Shown here: positions 47,401 to 56,958 of the stretch, piece after piece | How positions within the stretch are numbered: position 1 is the stretch's first letter | Layout: the number at the start of each line of letters is the position of its first letter | Assembly: GCA_963922205.1 (NCBI GenBank) | Contig: CAWUHX010000067.1 | Span: 1,178,001-1,242,000 of the forward strand | Source: Romanomermis culicivorax | Lineage: Eukaryota > Nematoda > Enoplea > Mermithida > Mermithidae | Length of the DNA stretch: 64,000 nucleotides | Direction of reading: 5' to 3' | Notes under the pieces: model-generated | The model's input: the letters and a program-made list of their open reading frames with translations, nothing else | Told to the model about the DNA's origin: nothing | The model's database searches: none | Made by a program: the position numbers and the translations under genes

Positions 47401-48946
47401 CACAGAACTGGAAACTCTTGCTGTTGTCCATTTCGTCAAGCACTTCCGACCATACCTCTTCCAGCACGAGGTGGTCGTTCAGACTGACCATACCGCGGTC
47501 AAAGCAGTGTTGGAGAAGCCTAACCCCTCTGCTCGGATCGCTCGGTGGGGACTCACGCTCGCCGAATTCAAACTGACAATTCGGCCGCGAAAAGGTCAGT
47601 CTAATGGTAATGCTGATGCATTATCACGCCTGCCGGATCCTAACTCCCTCACCGGTCAGAGTATTGATGATACTCCCCTCTACAGACCTGAGGGGCATGT
47701 TATGATGATCACCGATGGTGTGCAGCACCTGGCGCGTTCAAGTAATTCAGCACCGATCACTGTTGGCGCGGAGCGCCTGGTACGATCAGAGTCTTATGCC
47801 GAGATATCGGTTGGTGCGCAGCACCCCGACCTTTTCGCTGCTCAGCTGGAGGATCCGGACTTAGCCGACATCATTCGCTCTCTTAAGCCTCTGGGCGACC
47901 AGAATGATGTGCGCGGCTACCATCTGTTGGATAACGTTCTTCAGAAATGGACAGGCGAGTCCAATAAGATCGTCATACCCCGATCCATGGTTACTACCAT
48001 TATCTGGGCTCATCATGATGACATCTTAGCTGGACACTTTGGTGCTAAACGTACTGCGCAGCTCATTGCTCGCAGATACCACTGGCCTTCCCTCAGTCGG
48101 GATGTCAAGTCCTTCTGTCAGCGGTGTGATCTTTGCCAACGGAATAAGCCCGCTCGACAGAAAACCACTGCGACCCTGAAACCTATCACCATCACGGGAC
48201 CGTTTCATCGGGTAGGTGTCGACTGTATGGGACCAATGACCACTAGTGAAGCTGGCAACCGTTTCATCATAGTCTTCATCGACTACTTTACGAAATGGGT
48301 CGAGGCTTTTGCTACTCCGAACATCACTGCGCACACCATAGCCCGGCTTTTTGTAACGCAAATTGTCTGCCGGCACGGGGCACCGCAGATTTTTCAGTCA
48401 GATCGTGGCACTGATTTCACATCAAAACTGATGACTGAGATCACTGCGATCTGCGCAACGAAGAAGATCCACTCTACCGCCTATCATCCGATGACCAACG
48501 GCGAGGTGGAAAGAGCTAATCAAATGCTAGCCACACGGCTACGTATGTATGTTCATCAAGGACATACCGATTGGGATGAACACCTACCATACGCTGTGTT
48601 TGCCGTCAATATCAGCATGAATGAGTCAACAGGGTACTCACCCTTTGAACTCATGTACAGTCGCACACCCATGCTCCCTGTTGATGCCGCGCTCTCATTC
48701 AACCCTCCGGCCCATATCATTAATGTTTCCTCATATGATATGGAGGTCAAACGTCATTTCACGAATGCGTTAACCTTAATCCAGAGTCGGATTGAGAAAG
48801 CACAGGAGGCCTACGCACGGTCGTACGACCGGAAGGCACATGATGTCTCGTACAAAGTAGGGGATCAGGTGCTCAAACTGCGCACCTCCAGAAACGTGGA
48901 CTCACTCCTAAATTGCTGCCCATCTACGATGGGCCCTACCTTGTAA
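44411..48946 (+). CDS. pol: Pro-Pol polyprotein: two retropepsin-like domains, RT, RNase H, integrase
   Basis: The open frame runs from the glycoprotein region to TAA 48944-48946. Domain order: retropepsin 1 (FLDTGC, Asp codon 44579; flap-distal LILGLDFL); a Ser/Arg-rich linker at about 44990-45157; retropepsin 2 (LVDTGA, Asp codon 45575; LVLGTNFL); reverse transcriptase about 46380-47000, with LPFGLCNAP and YLDD at 46838-46849; RNase H from about 47270 (QTDGS... and YSITELETLA); integrase from about 48000, with the HHCC finger (H...H...CQRCDLC) and the D, D, E residues in VDCMG, QSDRG and NGEVERAN. RT and integrase motifs resemble Ty3/gypsy elements. The catalytic residues I checked are present. 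Two active-site DTG motifs within one pol are unusual. Confidence 0.88.
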   Translation, partial: SKQVRFVSRFSPLGLYRKVQRWIGFHYVQNNVPSQLDRITPCFVVLLDTKETPAFLDTGCPCTIISQRLHKALAKESPKAVMAFQQHHDFNPLMSINGKAVHTILSGPYEIMLPGNRQPNTRIDIHLHVCKTTSPFWAPVDLILGLDFLEQFKNIMFDYQRNVCRLDAVELPLLLTTPEIDQIDPWWENTRALSRNSHRSGSRSRSRASSISRPHSRASSVASSRGSTRGSRASSRRASHHLSTLHRSGCPRPPPGSSPVTLEKGRYREPSDSDAPASPVPNAPPLLDTEIESLGATQSPRDHSDHVLTVQDESTLLNDPEPSVGYALVGLLHHTGLPIPKRPGKTKHTSGVTTPDSGHVVSAFYPNDIRTPHIKVLLNNWVKAKALVDTGAVFSHLDHKLAAQLPNLTLSPTRARPIAANGSPIPLLGAAYITVTVADVSEQIQVQIQENCSAELVLGTNFLSRFNCVSLNWEKSFLEFKESRIPCDGLIHSPPSARGALPLKDLVILEPRSLTRFTVSVPPIYTNVPEVAFFPKHLTGSQRHVYFAGSVSSVTNGHIPLQVVNPNTHSVVLYPHMTIGHVQMHSEPTRESPVDSDSFLDRRWVEANAVISPDISPRDRAALLDLLVAYTDLYALDEKDTGSTDLVQHEISTGDARPVRRFPYRSSPKEKDLIMQEVKALQEKGIIRPSTSPWATNTVLVRKKNGSHRMCVDFRGLNEVTKKDVYPLPRIDDILDTLKGMKYFTTLDQANAYWSIPIAKADKEKTAFNTPIGLYKFNYLPFGLCNAPGTFQRLMDLLLTGIQWRTVLTYLDDILVFGNSHTQMLERLADVFARLRRGGMKLRLSKCKFSHSEVEYLGYRISQSGLEPDQAKLAAVQNLPIPQNAKDIKSFLVLVSYYRRFIPGCARLSEPLTKLLRKETTFQWSKPQQEAFDELRRLLTNPPILRHPDFSKSFILQTDGSISGIGAVLSQLDEHGYDHPVAYASRGLTAAEKNYSITELETLAVVHFVKHFRPYLFQHEVVVQTDHTAVKAVLEKPNPSARIARWGLTLAEFKLTIRPRKGQSNGNADALSRLPDPNSLTGQSIDDTPLYRPEGHVMMITDGVQHLARSSNSAPITVGAERLVRSESYAEISVGAQHPDLFAAQLEDPDLADIIRSLKPLGDQNDVRGYHLLDNVLQKWTGESNKIVIPRSMVTTIIWAHHDDILAGHFGAKRTAQLIARRYHWPSLSRDVKSFCQRCDLCQRNKPARQKTTATLKPITITGPFHRVGVDCMGPMTTSEAGNRFIIVFIDYFTKWVEAFATPNITAHTIARLFVTQIVCRHGAPQIFQSDRGTDFTSKLMTEITAICATKKIHSTAYHPMTNGEVERANQMLATRLRMYVHQGHTDWDEHLPYAVFAVNISMNESTGYSPFELMYSRTPMLPVDAALSFNPPAHIINVSSYDMEVKRHFTNALTLIQSRIEKAQEAYARSYDRKAHDVSYKVGDQVLKLRTSRNVDSLLNCCPSTMGPTL

Positions 48947-49179
48947 CAAGTGTGGCATACCCAAATGTCACACTTCGTCTCGAGATGGATCAGGAAGACA
49001 CTGTACATGTCAACCAGCTTCGACTTTACGTGTCCCCTGAACTACCGAGTGAAGCAGAGGATACACCTCCCACTTCACAGGCAATGGATTCGGCACCCTT
49101 ATTGTATCCATCAATAAGCCGGGACTTTACACCGAATTTGATTGACCCACATCTTGATGCAGAGGTCCCCGACCCTTAA
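48905..49179 (+). pseudogene. C-terminal end of integrase (GPY/F module), out of frame with pol
   Basis: The pol frame runs into nonsense after about 48890, whereas the +1 neighbouring frame carries IYDGPYLV and a beta-rich tail ending in HVNQLRLYV, which is the GPY/F module normally found at the integrase C-terminus. A single-base change near 48895-48910 therefore separates them. The frame ends at TAA 49177-49179 after an acidic/Pro tail. I describe the break only. Confidence 0.75.
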
Positions 49180-49213
49180 TTCAAGATGCATTCTCTTCAT
49201 TGTCCCCGCTTAC

Positions 49214-49247
49214 GGACGAGGACGTCCTTTTTCGAAGGACCGCCGTG
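49214..49247 (+). repeat. 34-bp direct repeat, partner at 49704-49737
   Basis: The phrase GGACGAGGACG(T/C)CCTTTTT followed by CGAAGGACCGCCGTG occurs here and again directly at the 3' LTR boundary. Its position at the LTR edge suggests a role in plus-strand priming, since no ordinary polypurine tract is seen; the purine-rich AAGGACGAGGACG inside the second copy is the best candidate. Confidence 0.6.
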
Positions 49248-49330
49248 CCCCTAACGAAGTATCCACTCTTGTCCATGCTGGATCTTAGTGGATAGAAGAG
49301 AATGTTCAGCAACCAAAGCGTCATGCCTTA

Positions 49331-49480
49331 GGCGCATCCTCACGCGATAGCCTACACTTCACTGGGTGCATCCTCTGCGATAACCCGACAATCTGTACCT
49401 CACTGGGTGCATCCTCTGCGATAACCCGATAATCTGTACCTCACTGGGCGCATCCTCTGCGATAGCCTACATCCTGCCCT
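49331..49480 (+). repeat. 41-bp tandem repeat in the provirus 3' region
   Basis: TCACTGGGYGCATCCTCTGCG starts at 49359, 49400 and 49441, exactly 41 bp apart, with partial units on both sides (about 3.7 copies). It lies between pol and the 3' LTR, where many retroviruses have regulatory repeats. Confidence 0.8.
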
Positions 49481-49735
49481 GAAAATTTTTCTTTTCTGTG
49501 TTCTAGACTGTCGCACAGGATATTCAATGCCTGCAACTTCACGCATCAACAACCTCCGGTTACCATACCGCCGAACGAATTATGACCAAAGAAGGCTCCA
49601 TCCGCCAACAACCCAACGGACCTATTCGACCACTCGCCGTCGCACCTTGGAACGACCTACGACCACGGACACGCCGCACAAACCTCACTACTAACCACTG
49701 CAAGGACGAGGACGCCCTTTTTCGAAGGACCGCCG

Positions 49736-51176
49736 TGTCACGTGCCGCTCGATTCTCCAACGTCACGTGATTCCGATCATGCCGACATTTTGTTACTTTT
49801 TTCATGCGTCGTCTACTACTCGATCATGCTTTTGTTTATTTCATTTTTACACATGCATTTTACGTTCGTTTTTATATTTTTCATGCATTTCTATGTTTCG
49901 TTTTGTTGTATTTTTATTTCTTTACAAACGCGGGCTACAGTAGGCCCTTTAGCTAAAAACTTCCGCCAGTCGTGCTCCACGAGCACATGGCTATTTTTGG
50001 TGCGCTCACGCACCTCTTATCATCAAAATTAGCATCGTTTTTGTTACGCAAAAACGACTAGCTAAGAAGTTTTAGCTAAAGACGTTCATATGCTTAGCAT
50101 AGGCACTGCAGTCGGCCTCAGTGCTAAACGCATGTGAATGAAAAATGTCTATGTGCTCATAGGCATCTTCTGCATCGCGTCTAGCTGCAGAAGTTAGCTT
50201 GAGCGCCGAGAAACTCCGCCCAAGCTGCAGCTGTAGCCAAACATGTCCTTAAAAGGACATGTTTCTTTAGTTTTTCGCTCATTCTTGGGTTCACCAAGCT
50301 TTCGTCCGGTTGTAACTCCCTGTCCGCCGCCCTTCGTCAAATTTGCATATTTCATTGTACACCTGTGCGTCCGCCGCCTTATTCCCCAATAAATTTGCAT
50401 AAATTTACCCTTGTTCACTGCGTCTGCCGCTTACCGCCTACAGTACCCCGCTGCCCATCAGTGCCAGGTGTCCGACCGCCCCCGGTTCGTGAAGAAAATG
50501 TTGGAGTATCGCCTCCCGCTCGTCGCCGCTCGCCGCCGCTCACCGCTAGGACGTTTGTGGATCGCATCCCCGCTCCCAGTGCCAGAAGACCGAAAGCATC
50601 CAGGGACTTGCCGCCCGTTGCGTCGAATCGCTTGAGAAACAGGACTAGGTGAGTCTTCTCAGGGGATTATTGTTATTTGTGGGGTATTTGTTGGGGAATC
50701 CTTCCTAAGTCGGTTTCCCACGGTCTCCACAGATAAGTAGGGCCTCCACCTCTCAGGTTCGGGCTAAAAAGGGGCTGTCTGGTTCATAATCGGGTCCCAC
50801 AAGTTAGGTCATTTTACGGGTGACCCAATCCCCACTCTCACTGAGTAGGACTCGGGGATTGTCGCACCTAGCCTGGCAGCGTTGTCCATTACCCTACAGT
50901 AAGACCCCAGGACAACACCAGAGAACCAACTATAGACCTCTCTATAGCCACCATTCGCCAGGTTAGGCCCCCAACGCCAACCAGGGAAGCCTGGGGAAAA
51001 TGCCAGTATCCATCAGGAGTCACAGCCTATTACTCACTGTAATAGGATCAATCTGATATGGTTCACCATCAATGTGACGTCTAAAACACGGTATTACCTG
51101 ATGAGATACCCAAACCTCCCCAGCTCTCCCAAATCCACATGTCATACACGTGACATGGATGGCGCAACATGTGACA
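49736..51176 (+). repeat. 3' LTR, 1441 bp
   Basis: Same boundaries as the 5' LTR (TGTCACGTG...CATGTGACA). AATAAA is at 50388-50393. It is followed by ATAC, the second target copy. The 12-bp hairpin arms seen in the 5' LTR are kept here around 50239-50264, but the two-base loop is AA instead of TT. Confidence 0.9.
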
Positions 51177-51398
51177 ATACCTACCGCAATCGCAGCACGA
51201 AAGAATGTGAAACTTAGATGGCCAAATGCAACTAAAAATAGAATATCTCAAGTAGCAAAAACGATTTCAATATATATAATTTGCATATTCATTATAAAAA
51301 TGATATGCGCGTTTACTTTAATGCATAGAACTTTTTATTATTCGCTGTATTGAGATTCGCTCTTTTAGGAATCGCTGTATTGAGAATCGCTATTTTGA

Positions 51399-51454
51399 TA
51401 ACTCATTTTTGCTGTCTGCTTTTTGGCCTGTAAGCAGACAGCAAAAATGAGTTA
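51399..51454. repeat. Perfect inverted repeat, 22-bp arms and 12-bp loop
   Basis: Arms 51399-51420 and 51433-51454 are exact complements (beginning TAACTCATTTTTGCTG). It lies just inside the right end of the DNA transposon that hosts the provirus, between its subterminal GAATCGCTGT words. Confidence 0.85.
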
Positions 51455-51519
51455 TTACAATCAGCCGCAACTAACATTCAGACAATCGCAATTTTGAGTT
51501 CGCTGTAATAGGAACACGC

Positions 51520-51665
51520 CTTCATTTCCATTTTTATGACAACGGTCTCTTCTCGCTCAGTTCGTCATCTTCTCAATCATTGCTGGGGTCAACCACGTAC
51601 ATGTATGGACTCCCAGCAGATTTTGATTGACCCTCAGCAGATTCTTGTTGACCACCAGCCTTGAC
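51520..51665. repeat. Short repeat shared with 54980-55145
   Basis: A T/C-rich segment (TTTCCATTTTTATGACAACGGTCTCTTC) followed by GCTGGGGTCAACCACGTACATGTATGG resembles 54985-55142, and the words CCAGCAGATTTTGATTGACC are inverted counterparts of TCTGCTGGGGGTCA there. It is probably a fragment of the same element. Confidence 0.45.
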
Positions 51666-52003
51666 CAAGACGATGAGGGAAAATGAGAAAAGGGAAGACA
51701 GAGAAGTCACGCTTAAAGAACTTTTAGATCGGTACTTCGCCTTTCACTTTACTATGAAATGATTCTAAAATGCAGATGTTTTCGAACTTACTTTTCTTCG
51801 AGCGTTTGTCCCGAACAAATCGTACCACACCTGTTTCATACTGTAACAACTTAAACATTTATATTTATTGACCAAATTTTTCATGTAATTTACAATTTCG
51901 GGATGAGAATGAGAATATCGGAAAAAATGTGAAATGTCGCGGAGGGAAAAACGAATCTCGAGGACATACAAAAAGTATAACTCATTACGGAGATTTCTTA
52001 CAG

Positions 52004-52286
52004 GCGGCATGGTTTGACTATACAAATACAGTAACAACGTATACCACGTAAACGTACATCTGCTAAAAATGTTAACAAACAACATTTGTACAGAGGGCTT
52101 CTGGATAAATATACAAAAAAAGATTTGGAAAATAGAATTTCGACTTCGAGAACTCAATCGATCAAAATTCGAAACGGCCTAATGCGATATCAGTTTCCAG
52201 GAAACCTCGTCCCTTTTACAAGCGCGAAAATAAAAAAAAGATCAAATTTCAGCTCGACAACAAGCACAATGCGAAAATTTTCGTAG
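52004..52286 (+). CDS. Possible last two exons of an unrecognised plus-strand gene
   Basis: A small exon 52004-52047 (after TTTCTTACAG, donor GTAAAC) encodes AAWFDYTNTVTTYT. It joins in phase to 52094-52286 (after TTTGTACAG), which encodes about 63 residues beginning GLLDKYTKKDLENRI and ending in TAG. Codon choice and splice phase support a real gene. Farther upstream an ATG at 51676 opens a charged frame (MRENEKREDREVTLKELLDR) that might be an earlier exon, but I could not connect it. An antisense frame is also open across 51765-52157. I do not recognise the protein. The gene would converge with the KCTD gene, a 233-bp MITE lying between. Confidence 0.4.
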
Positions 52287-52345
52287 CGGAAAACGTCGCT
52301 ACGTCGTTCACTTTTTTTACGAAACGGAAAAATTTATATAAATAG

Positions 52346-52578
52346 AGTGTCATTTATACTTGCCTTTTTCGACTGAACGGAACGGATCGCCAACAACTTG
52401 AAACATTGAGCCTGAAAATCCACTTTCGATCGGAAAGGATAACTGCAATTTTGTGGAAAATGACCGACGGTAACCTCCAACGGAACCCAGCGGAACGAAA
52501 ATTTCTCTTCCGTTCGGTAAGGTTGCGTCAACTGCATTCCGTTCCGTTCCGTCGGAAAAGGCAAGTGTAAATGGCCCT
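52346..52578. mobile_element. Palindromic MITE, 233 bp, Harbinger/Tourist-like
   Basis: The ends AGTGTCATTTATACTTGCC and, complemented, AGGGCCATTTACACTTGCC are inverted copies extending about 40 bp inward (CTTTTTCGACTGAACGGAACGG versus CTTTTCCGACGGAACGGAACGG). The flanks are TAG and TAA, so a 3-bp TWA-type duplication is plausible but imperfect. It separates the convergent gene ends. Confidence 0.65.
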
Positions 52579-52602
52579 TAAAGAATGTCAAGCGTTTGTA
52601 TT

Positions 52603-55600
52603 TTACATACGCCTAGCCCGCTGAACCATGTTCTTAACGCGATCGGACGACGGCGATTCTTCGTGATTGTTGGTGCCGCCGTTGCACTGTTCGGGAAATT
52701 CTTTAGAAACTATGCACAAATATTCGGGATGTTCGTCGTTCGAGTGTTGGTAAGACGAATTGCCCACCGATAGTAGCTAAAAAGATAGAAAACGTCATTT
52801 TTTACTTATGTATGTGCAAACAAACTCAAATAAACGACTGACAAAATACCTAAATCAACAAAACAAACAAATTTTTAAAGAACAGTGATAGCATGTTCTC
52901 CATGAAATGCTCCCAGGTAGTAAAAGTGGAAAGCAGGTATTATTTCATATTTTTCTTTCAGAATAGGTTCAACTGTGTGCAACTTGGTACCACGTGCGCT
53001 AATTAATGTACCAAATGATTTCGTTCTCAACATAAAATCAATCTTATTGCAAGCACTGACTTGAAGGAATAATGAATGTCGTACACAAAAAATGAAGACA
53101 TTGGGTATATATATATGTATATAATTTCGACAATTTCTGTCAAAAATCTTCCAATACTTTCTACACAGAATATGGACACTTAGATCGGGTCAAGAATAAT
53201 CTTTTATCGCACTGTTTCTATTTTTAATAGGATGGAATAAGGTTTAAACCATGCACCCAATCTCTGTTTAGTTCCGCAACCGAGCAAGCATTCAGGAACC
53301 AACGAAGTTTACGAGCTGGCTAGTATCAGATAAATCAATAAGGTTTGTCCAGGCATGATTTTTACGATACAAGACTGAAAATATGTGACCGTACTTAACT
53401 AACTTTTAACCTATTTTTCTGAGTAAAAAATTCTATAACAAAACCTTTGTGACTATTTTAACGACGATAACAATTTTTTGTCATTTTTCAATTAATAAGC
53501 ATTAATAAAAAAAAATTTAAAACTCGGTAAGTCCAGAAGCTGAAAGCATTCTTTCCCGATTTTAAATGCTTCAAATCACAGAAACTGATTAAATTGTTTT
53601 TATTCAAGGTGTAATGGAACAATTTGTGCATAAGGAGCCTAGAAGCAAAAAATTGTTCAAGCAAGAATAGCAGTTGGAGAAACGCCATAAATATTAAAAT
53701 TTCTCTTCGATTTTTGAACGAAGCTCGGCTGGAAACACTTGAGATAAAAGACCGAAAATACGGTGATTAATTCTAAGGCTTTTTTTAATTAAAATATTAA
53801 GTGAATACAAATTTCGATATGATTGCTTGTCGATCAATTCGATGAAAAACCAAAATTGCATTTTTAGCTTGCTCAACTATCGTTTTGAACGTTTATCGTT
53901 AGAAAGAAACGCTTACTTGTTCTAACTTCCATCCGTCGTACATTGTCGAAACGACGCTGGTCAACTCGTCTTCATGGCATTGCAACACCCGGTAAACGCG
54001 TTTAGTCTACGAGAATTGGACAATGCAGAAAAAATTGTGCATCATAAATAAAATTTTCTCACCTTAGACTGAATTCCATCGCGTTGGGCGATCCTATCTT
54101 TGCATACGGTAATCAAACCTGATAAGTTGTAGAATTCGGCCTCTTCGAGGATGCCTAAAATTAGCAATGTCACAAAATCAAAGATCAATAGAAACAACAA
54201 GGCCAACTAAACATATTATATCTATTTTTACGACTTATTTGTGCTCGAAGTATTAACAAGTTGACATCAAGATACTAAGACTTCAATTTAATTTTTTCCG
54301 ATTTTTAGAAGTTCGCTAAAAATAGTAAGACTTATACCTTCTTCGGCTAAATGCTTATTTATAACCAATTTTCCATGGCGCAAATAATTCAAAATCGGCC
54401 CGAAATATTCTGGATCGCGGTCGATCATAAATGCACCAGTTTCATCCTAAAAATTGAAAATGTTAAAAAATCGATTGCAACAAAAAATAGTTACAGAAAA
54501 TTCGTAGAAAGCATAATTACAGCTTCAAAAGAGAAAGAGAGAAGGGTCATTTAGAAAAAATAAAAATTTCGATCATATTTGACAAACTTTTCGATATTTT
54601 TGTTCTCAAGGTCGTTAAAAATAAGCATCCTAGTCTAAATTAAGCCTAAAGCAACACTTGGTTTCATTGAAAATTAGTAGATTATATTTTTCAGGCGGTG
54701 TGTTTTTGTACACCGCAAAAAAATTTATTAGTTATGCCCATAAATGCACAGCATAGAAATTCTGCTGGGGGTCAGCCAGAACAGGGGGTGGAACACAAAA
54801 TTTTTTTTCGTTCATGATAACGAAAAGAAAGGTATTCTAACGTCCGAACAGCATATTCTTACAACTATATTAGTCAGATATGTAGAATAATTATCTTAGA
54901 ATGCACTTTTTAAAGTTATAATGTTACTCCTTTGGGGTCAAGTATGCCTTGTTTAGAAAAATTGTTAAACTACAGCATCATTTCCATTTTCATGACGACT
55001 TTCTCTTCTCTCTTGTTCATTTTTCTTCATCAATTTCTCAATTATTGCTGGGGGCGTCAAATCTGCTGGGGGTCAGCAAGAATCTGCTGGGGGTCAATAA
55101 AAATCTGCTGGGGGTCAAACCCCCACCCTACGTGCATGTATGGTTATGCCAAAACTATTCATACCGGTATTTGCACGGTGCAAAAATCCGGCACCAACTT
55201 TGGAGGCTAAAAATCGAGGTTTTTAAAGTCTGAAAATTAAAAAACTGAAGATTTTTCTGGGCTATACGCCGAACTGAATTAATTTCACTCTTTAAACATG
55301 AATTGAATAAATTTCGCAAGTATTTGTTCGATGTGTAGTTTAATAATTCATGGTGATGTGCATATGTGATTTATTGATTATAAAAACATCACCTTATTCA
55401 TTTCGCTTTCAGAAAACAGAATTCTAAACGAACATCTTTCAAAGAAACTTTGTCTTATAACAATTTCCTGCAGCGTTTCTTACAATTTCTTTTTGAAAAT
55501 CAACTGAAAACAATATTTTCAGCGCAAAAACACATTTTTCGGTAACGTAAATATTACTTTCTAGCTTTCCGGATCATATTCTTATCGAATGCTATGAAAG

Positions 55601-56958
55601 GAAACGCTAAATTACTTGAGTTGCACGCAAAAAACTTTTTTGCACTTTCGCTTTCTCGTGCGGAAAACACTGTTTACAAATATAAAGGATTTTCTTTCCA
55701 ATCACTTTAACGCCCTTATTGACAGAAGTCAGGTCAAATCAGACTAAAATAAATCTAATATGATACGCTGCACTAAACTAAAAACTTTTCTACAATCGAT
55801 GAGTCATCTTTTAGGCTTTAAATAATAAGACCACTAAGAACATTATTTTGACAATGCGAATTGTTGGAACCATGTTTATTCAAAACTTGAAAATTTCTGA
55901 CAGACGTAATCTTTGATTTACATTAACGCACATTTTTCACTTTTTTCACCTGTTTTTTGCGATGCATAATTTTCTAGTCAAATTTGAACCAAAATTCCTT
56001 GGTCAAAAAAAGATGTTACATACTGTAGATCAACTTTTCAAAATCATAAATATCGATTCAGGAATAAGAAAGATGTTTTTCGAGAAAAAAGCTTCAAGTT
56101 AGTGCGTGAAACCACCAATTTCCTTGGCAGGCAAGGCAGTCAACTTTTTTAAAAATGCTACAATATACAGAATTGTTCGTTGTGGTCTATGAAACTTTTT
56201 TCGGTCATTTCCTCGATTTTGTGATTGATAATTAATGCTGGGCGATAGCAGAAGTTCTTCCTGATTGGCGAACCCAATTTTTTGGTTAGTTGCCCAATTT
56301 TTGAATTTCGGTTGCCCGATTCCAATTCGAAACTAGTATGATTTTTGCTATTTTTCAATTTTATGAAAAATGGCTGATTACTTAGCTGCTTTTATTGGTC
56401 ATCTATCTGGCTGACGACATTCTGCCCAGATCTGTTGATAACCTCCAAACAACAATCGAATCTTACTTTATCGGACGACAAATCCGGATCATCTTGGCAT
56501 AATCGATAGAAGAACGATTTCGGATCCCTGCACAACGTTTGTTTCGTGGTCAAAAATGTTTGGCCACCGACGTTTAAGCGTACCCACGAAGCGCTGGGCG
56601 TTCGACAATTTTTGTAGCTCGATCGCCGGCTATCCGTCGCCGTTTGTCCTCCGGCGATGATGGCCATCGACGGATCGTTATTGTGATTATTGACGAAATT
56701 GAAAGACGAACGATGATGATGCATCATAATTTCGTCGCCGCCGCCGCCTTCGCTTCCTACGCTACTTTTCGCGGCTGTGCTAAATTTTCGATCGATTGCA
56801 ATAACATCGGCTGGTGACGAAGCGATATTCTTTGGTGATAAATCTCCGACTAAATCGACGGCAGCGACGGCGGCGCCACCAACTTCGTCGGAAAAATCTT
56901 CATCTTCGGTAGACATGGAGGCACTTTCGGTCGTTAACAACATTCCGTTGTGAGACAT
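52603..56958 (-). CDS. KCTD2/5/17: BTB/T1-domain protein of the KCTD2/5/17 group, 5 exons, 318 aa
   Basis: Proteins of this group are substrate adaptors for Cullin-3 ubiquitin ligases and form pentamers through the BTB fold. Exons in gene order: 56958-56467, 54446-54338, 54154-54063, 54006-53917 and 52776-52603. All have GT-AG borders and consistent phase (957 bases). Residues 1-124 are a Ser/Asp/Gly-rich disordered leader, longer than in vertebrate members. The BTB/T1 domain starts at 125 ([18 protein letters not shown], then exon 2 [20 protein letters not shown]). The C-terminal domain carries the group-specific [25 protein letters not shown] and YLCIVSKE, ending RARRM. It matches KCTD5 along its length, so the single gene probably represents the ancestor of the three vertebrate paralogues. 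One intron is only 56 bp. Confidence 0.93.
52777..53916 (-). other. KCTD intron 4
   Basis: 1.1 kb of AT-rich intron. No nested gene or element with clear ends is visible. Confidence 0.45.
54447..56466 (-). other. KCTD intron 1
   Basis: 2.0 kb intron between the two halves of the BTB-coding sequence. It carries the TCTGCTGGGGGTCA repeat cluster (54757-55145). The remainder is AT-rich without recognisable features. Confidence 0.5.
54757..55145 (+). repeat. TCTGCTGGGGGTCA repeat cluster
   Basis: TCTGCTGGGGGTCA or GCTGGGGGCGTCA occurs at about 54761, 55047, 55065, 55085 and 55107, the last four spaced about 20 bp apart, and the block ends with GTGCATGTATGG. It is related to 51520-51665 near the provirus. 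It is probably a DNA transposon with one subterminal array preserved. Confidence 0.5.

Larger units (their letters stand above)
35035..51176 (+). mobile_element. LTR retrovirus-like provirus, 16,142 bp, gag / glycoprotein / pro-pol order
   Basis: The element is a full-length provirus with LTRs 35035-36474 and 49736-51176 and a 4-bp ATAC duplication. Its pol resembles the Ty3/gypsy (Metaviridae) lineage: retropepsin, RT with YLDD, RNase H, HHCC-DDE integrase and a GPY/F tail. The order is LTR, 3.5-kb leader, gag (40038-41513 plus a downstream extension to 42622), glycoprotein-like region (42689 to about 44400), two protease domains, RT, RNase H, integrase, 3' untranslated repeats, LTR. It is long for the group because of large LTRs and leader. 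It has three in-frame TAG codons and a frameshift near 48905, so this copy looks defective. I found no classic TGG-starting primer site at the 5' LTR edge and no clean polypurine tract before the 3' LTR. Confidence 0.93.
34386..51535. mobile_element. Older DNA transposon (about 1 kb) that hosts the provirus
   Basis: Left of the provirus (34386-34550) the words ACAGCGATTCTCAA and CAGCGAAGTCTCAAAA repeat about eight times. Right of it (51335-51515) the inverted words TTGAGAATCGCTGT and TTCGCTGTAAT recur. This is the subterminal pattern of the other DNA transposons here. Subtracting the 16.1-kb provirus leaves an element of roughly 1 kb. Exact ends are not resolved. Confidence 0.6.

Noticed and set aside
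47765..47785. GC palindrome GCGCGGAGCGCC inside pol resembling the MITE palindrome
   Set aside because: It is within a well-conserved coding frame without MITE flanks, so I take it as chance.
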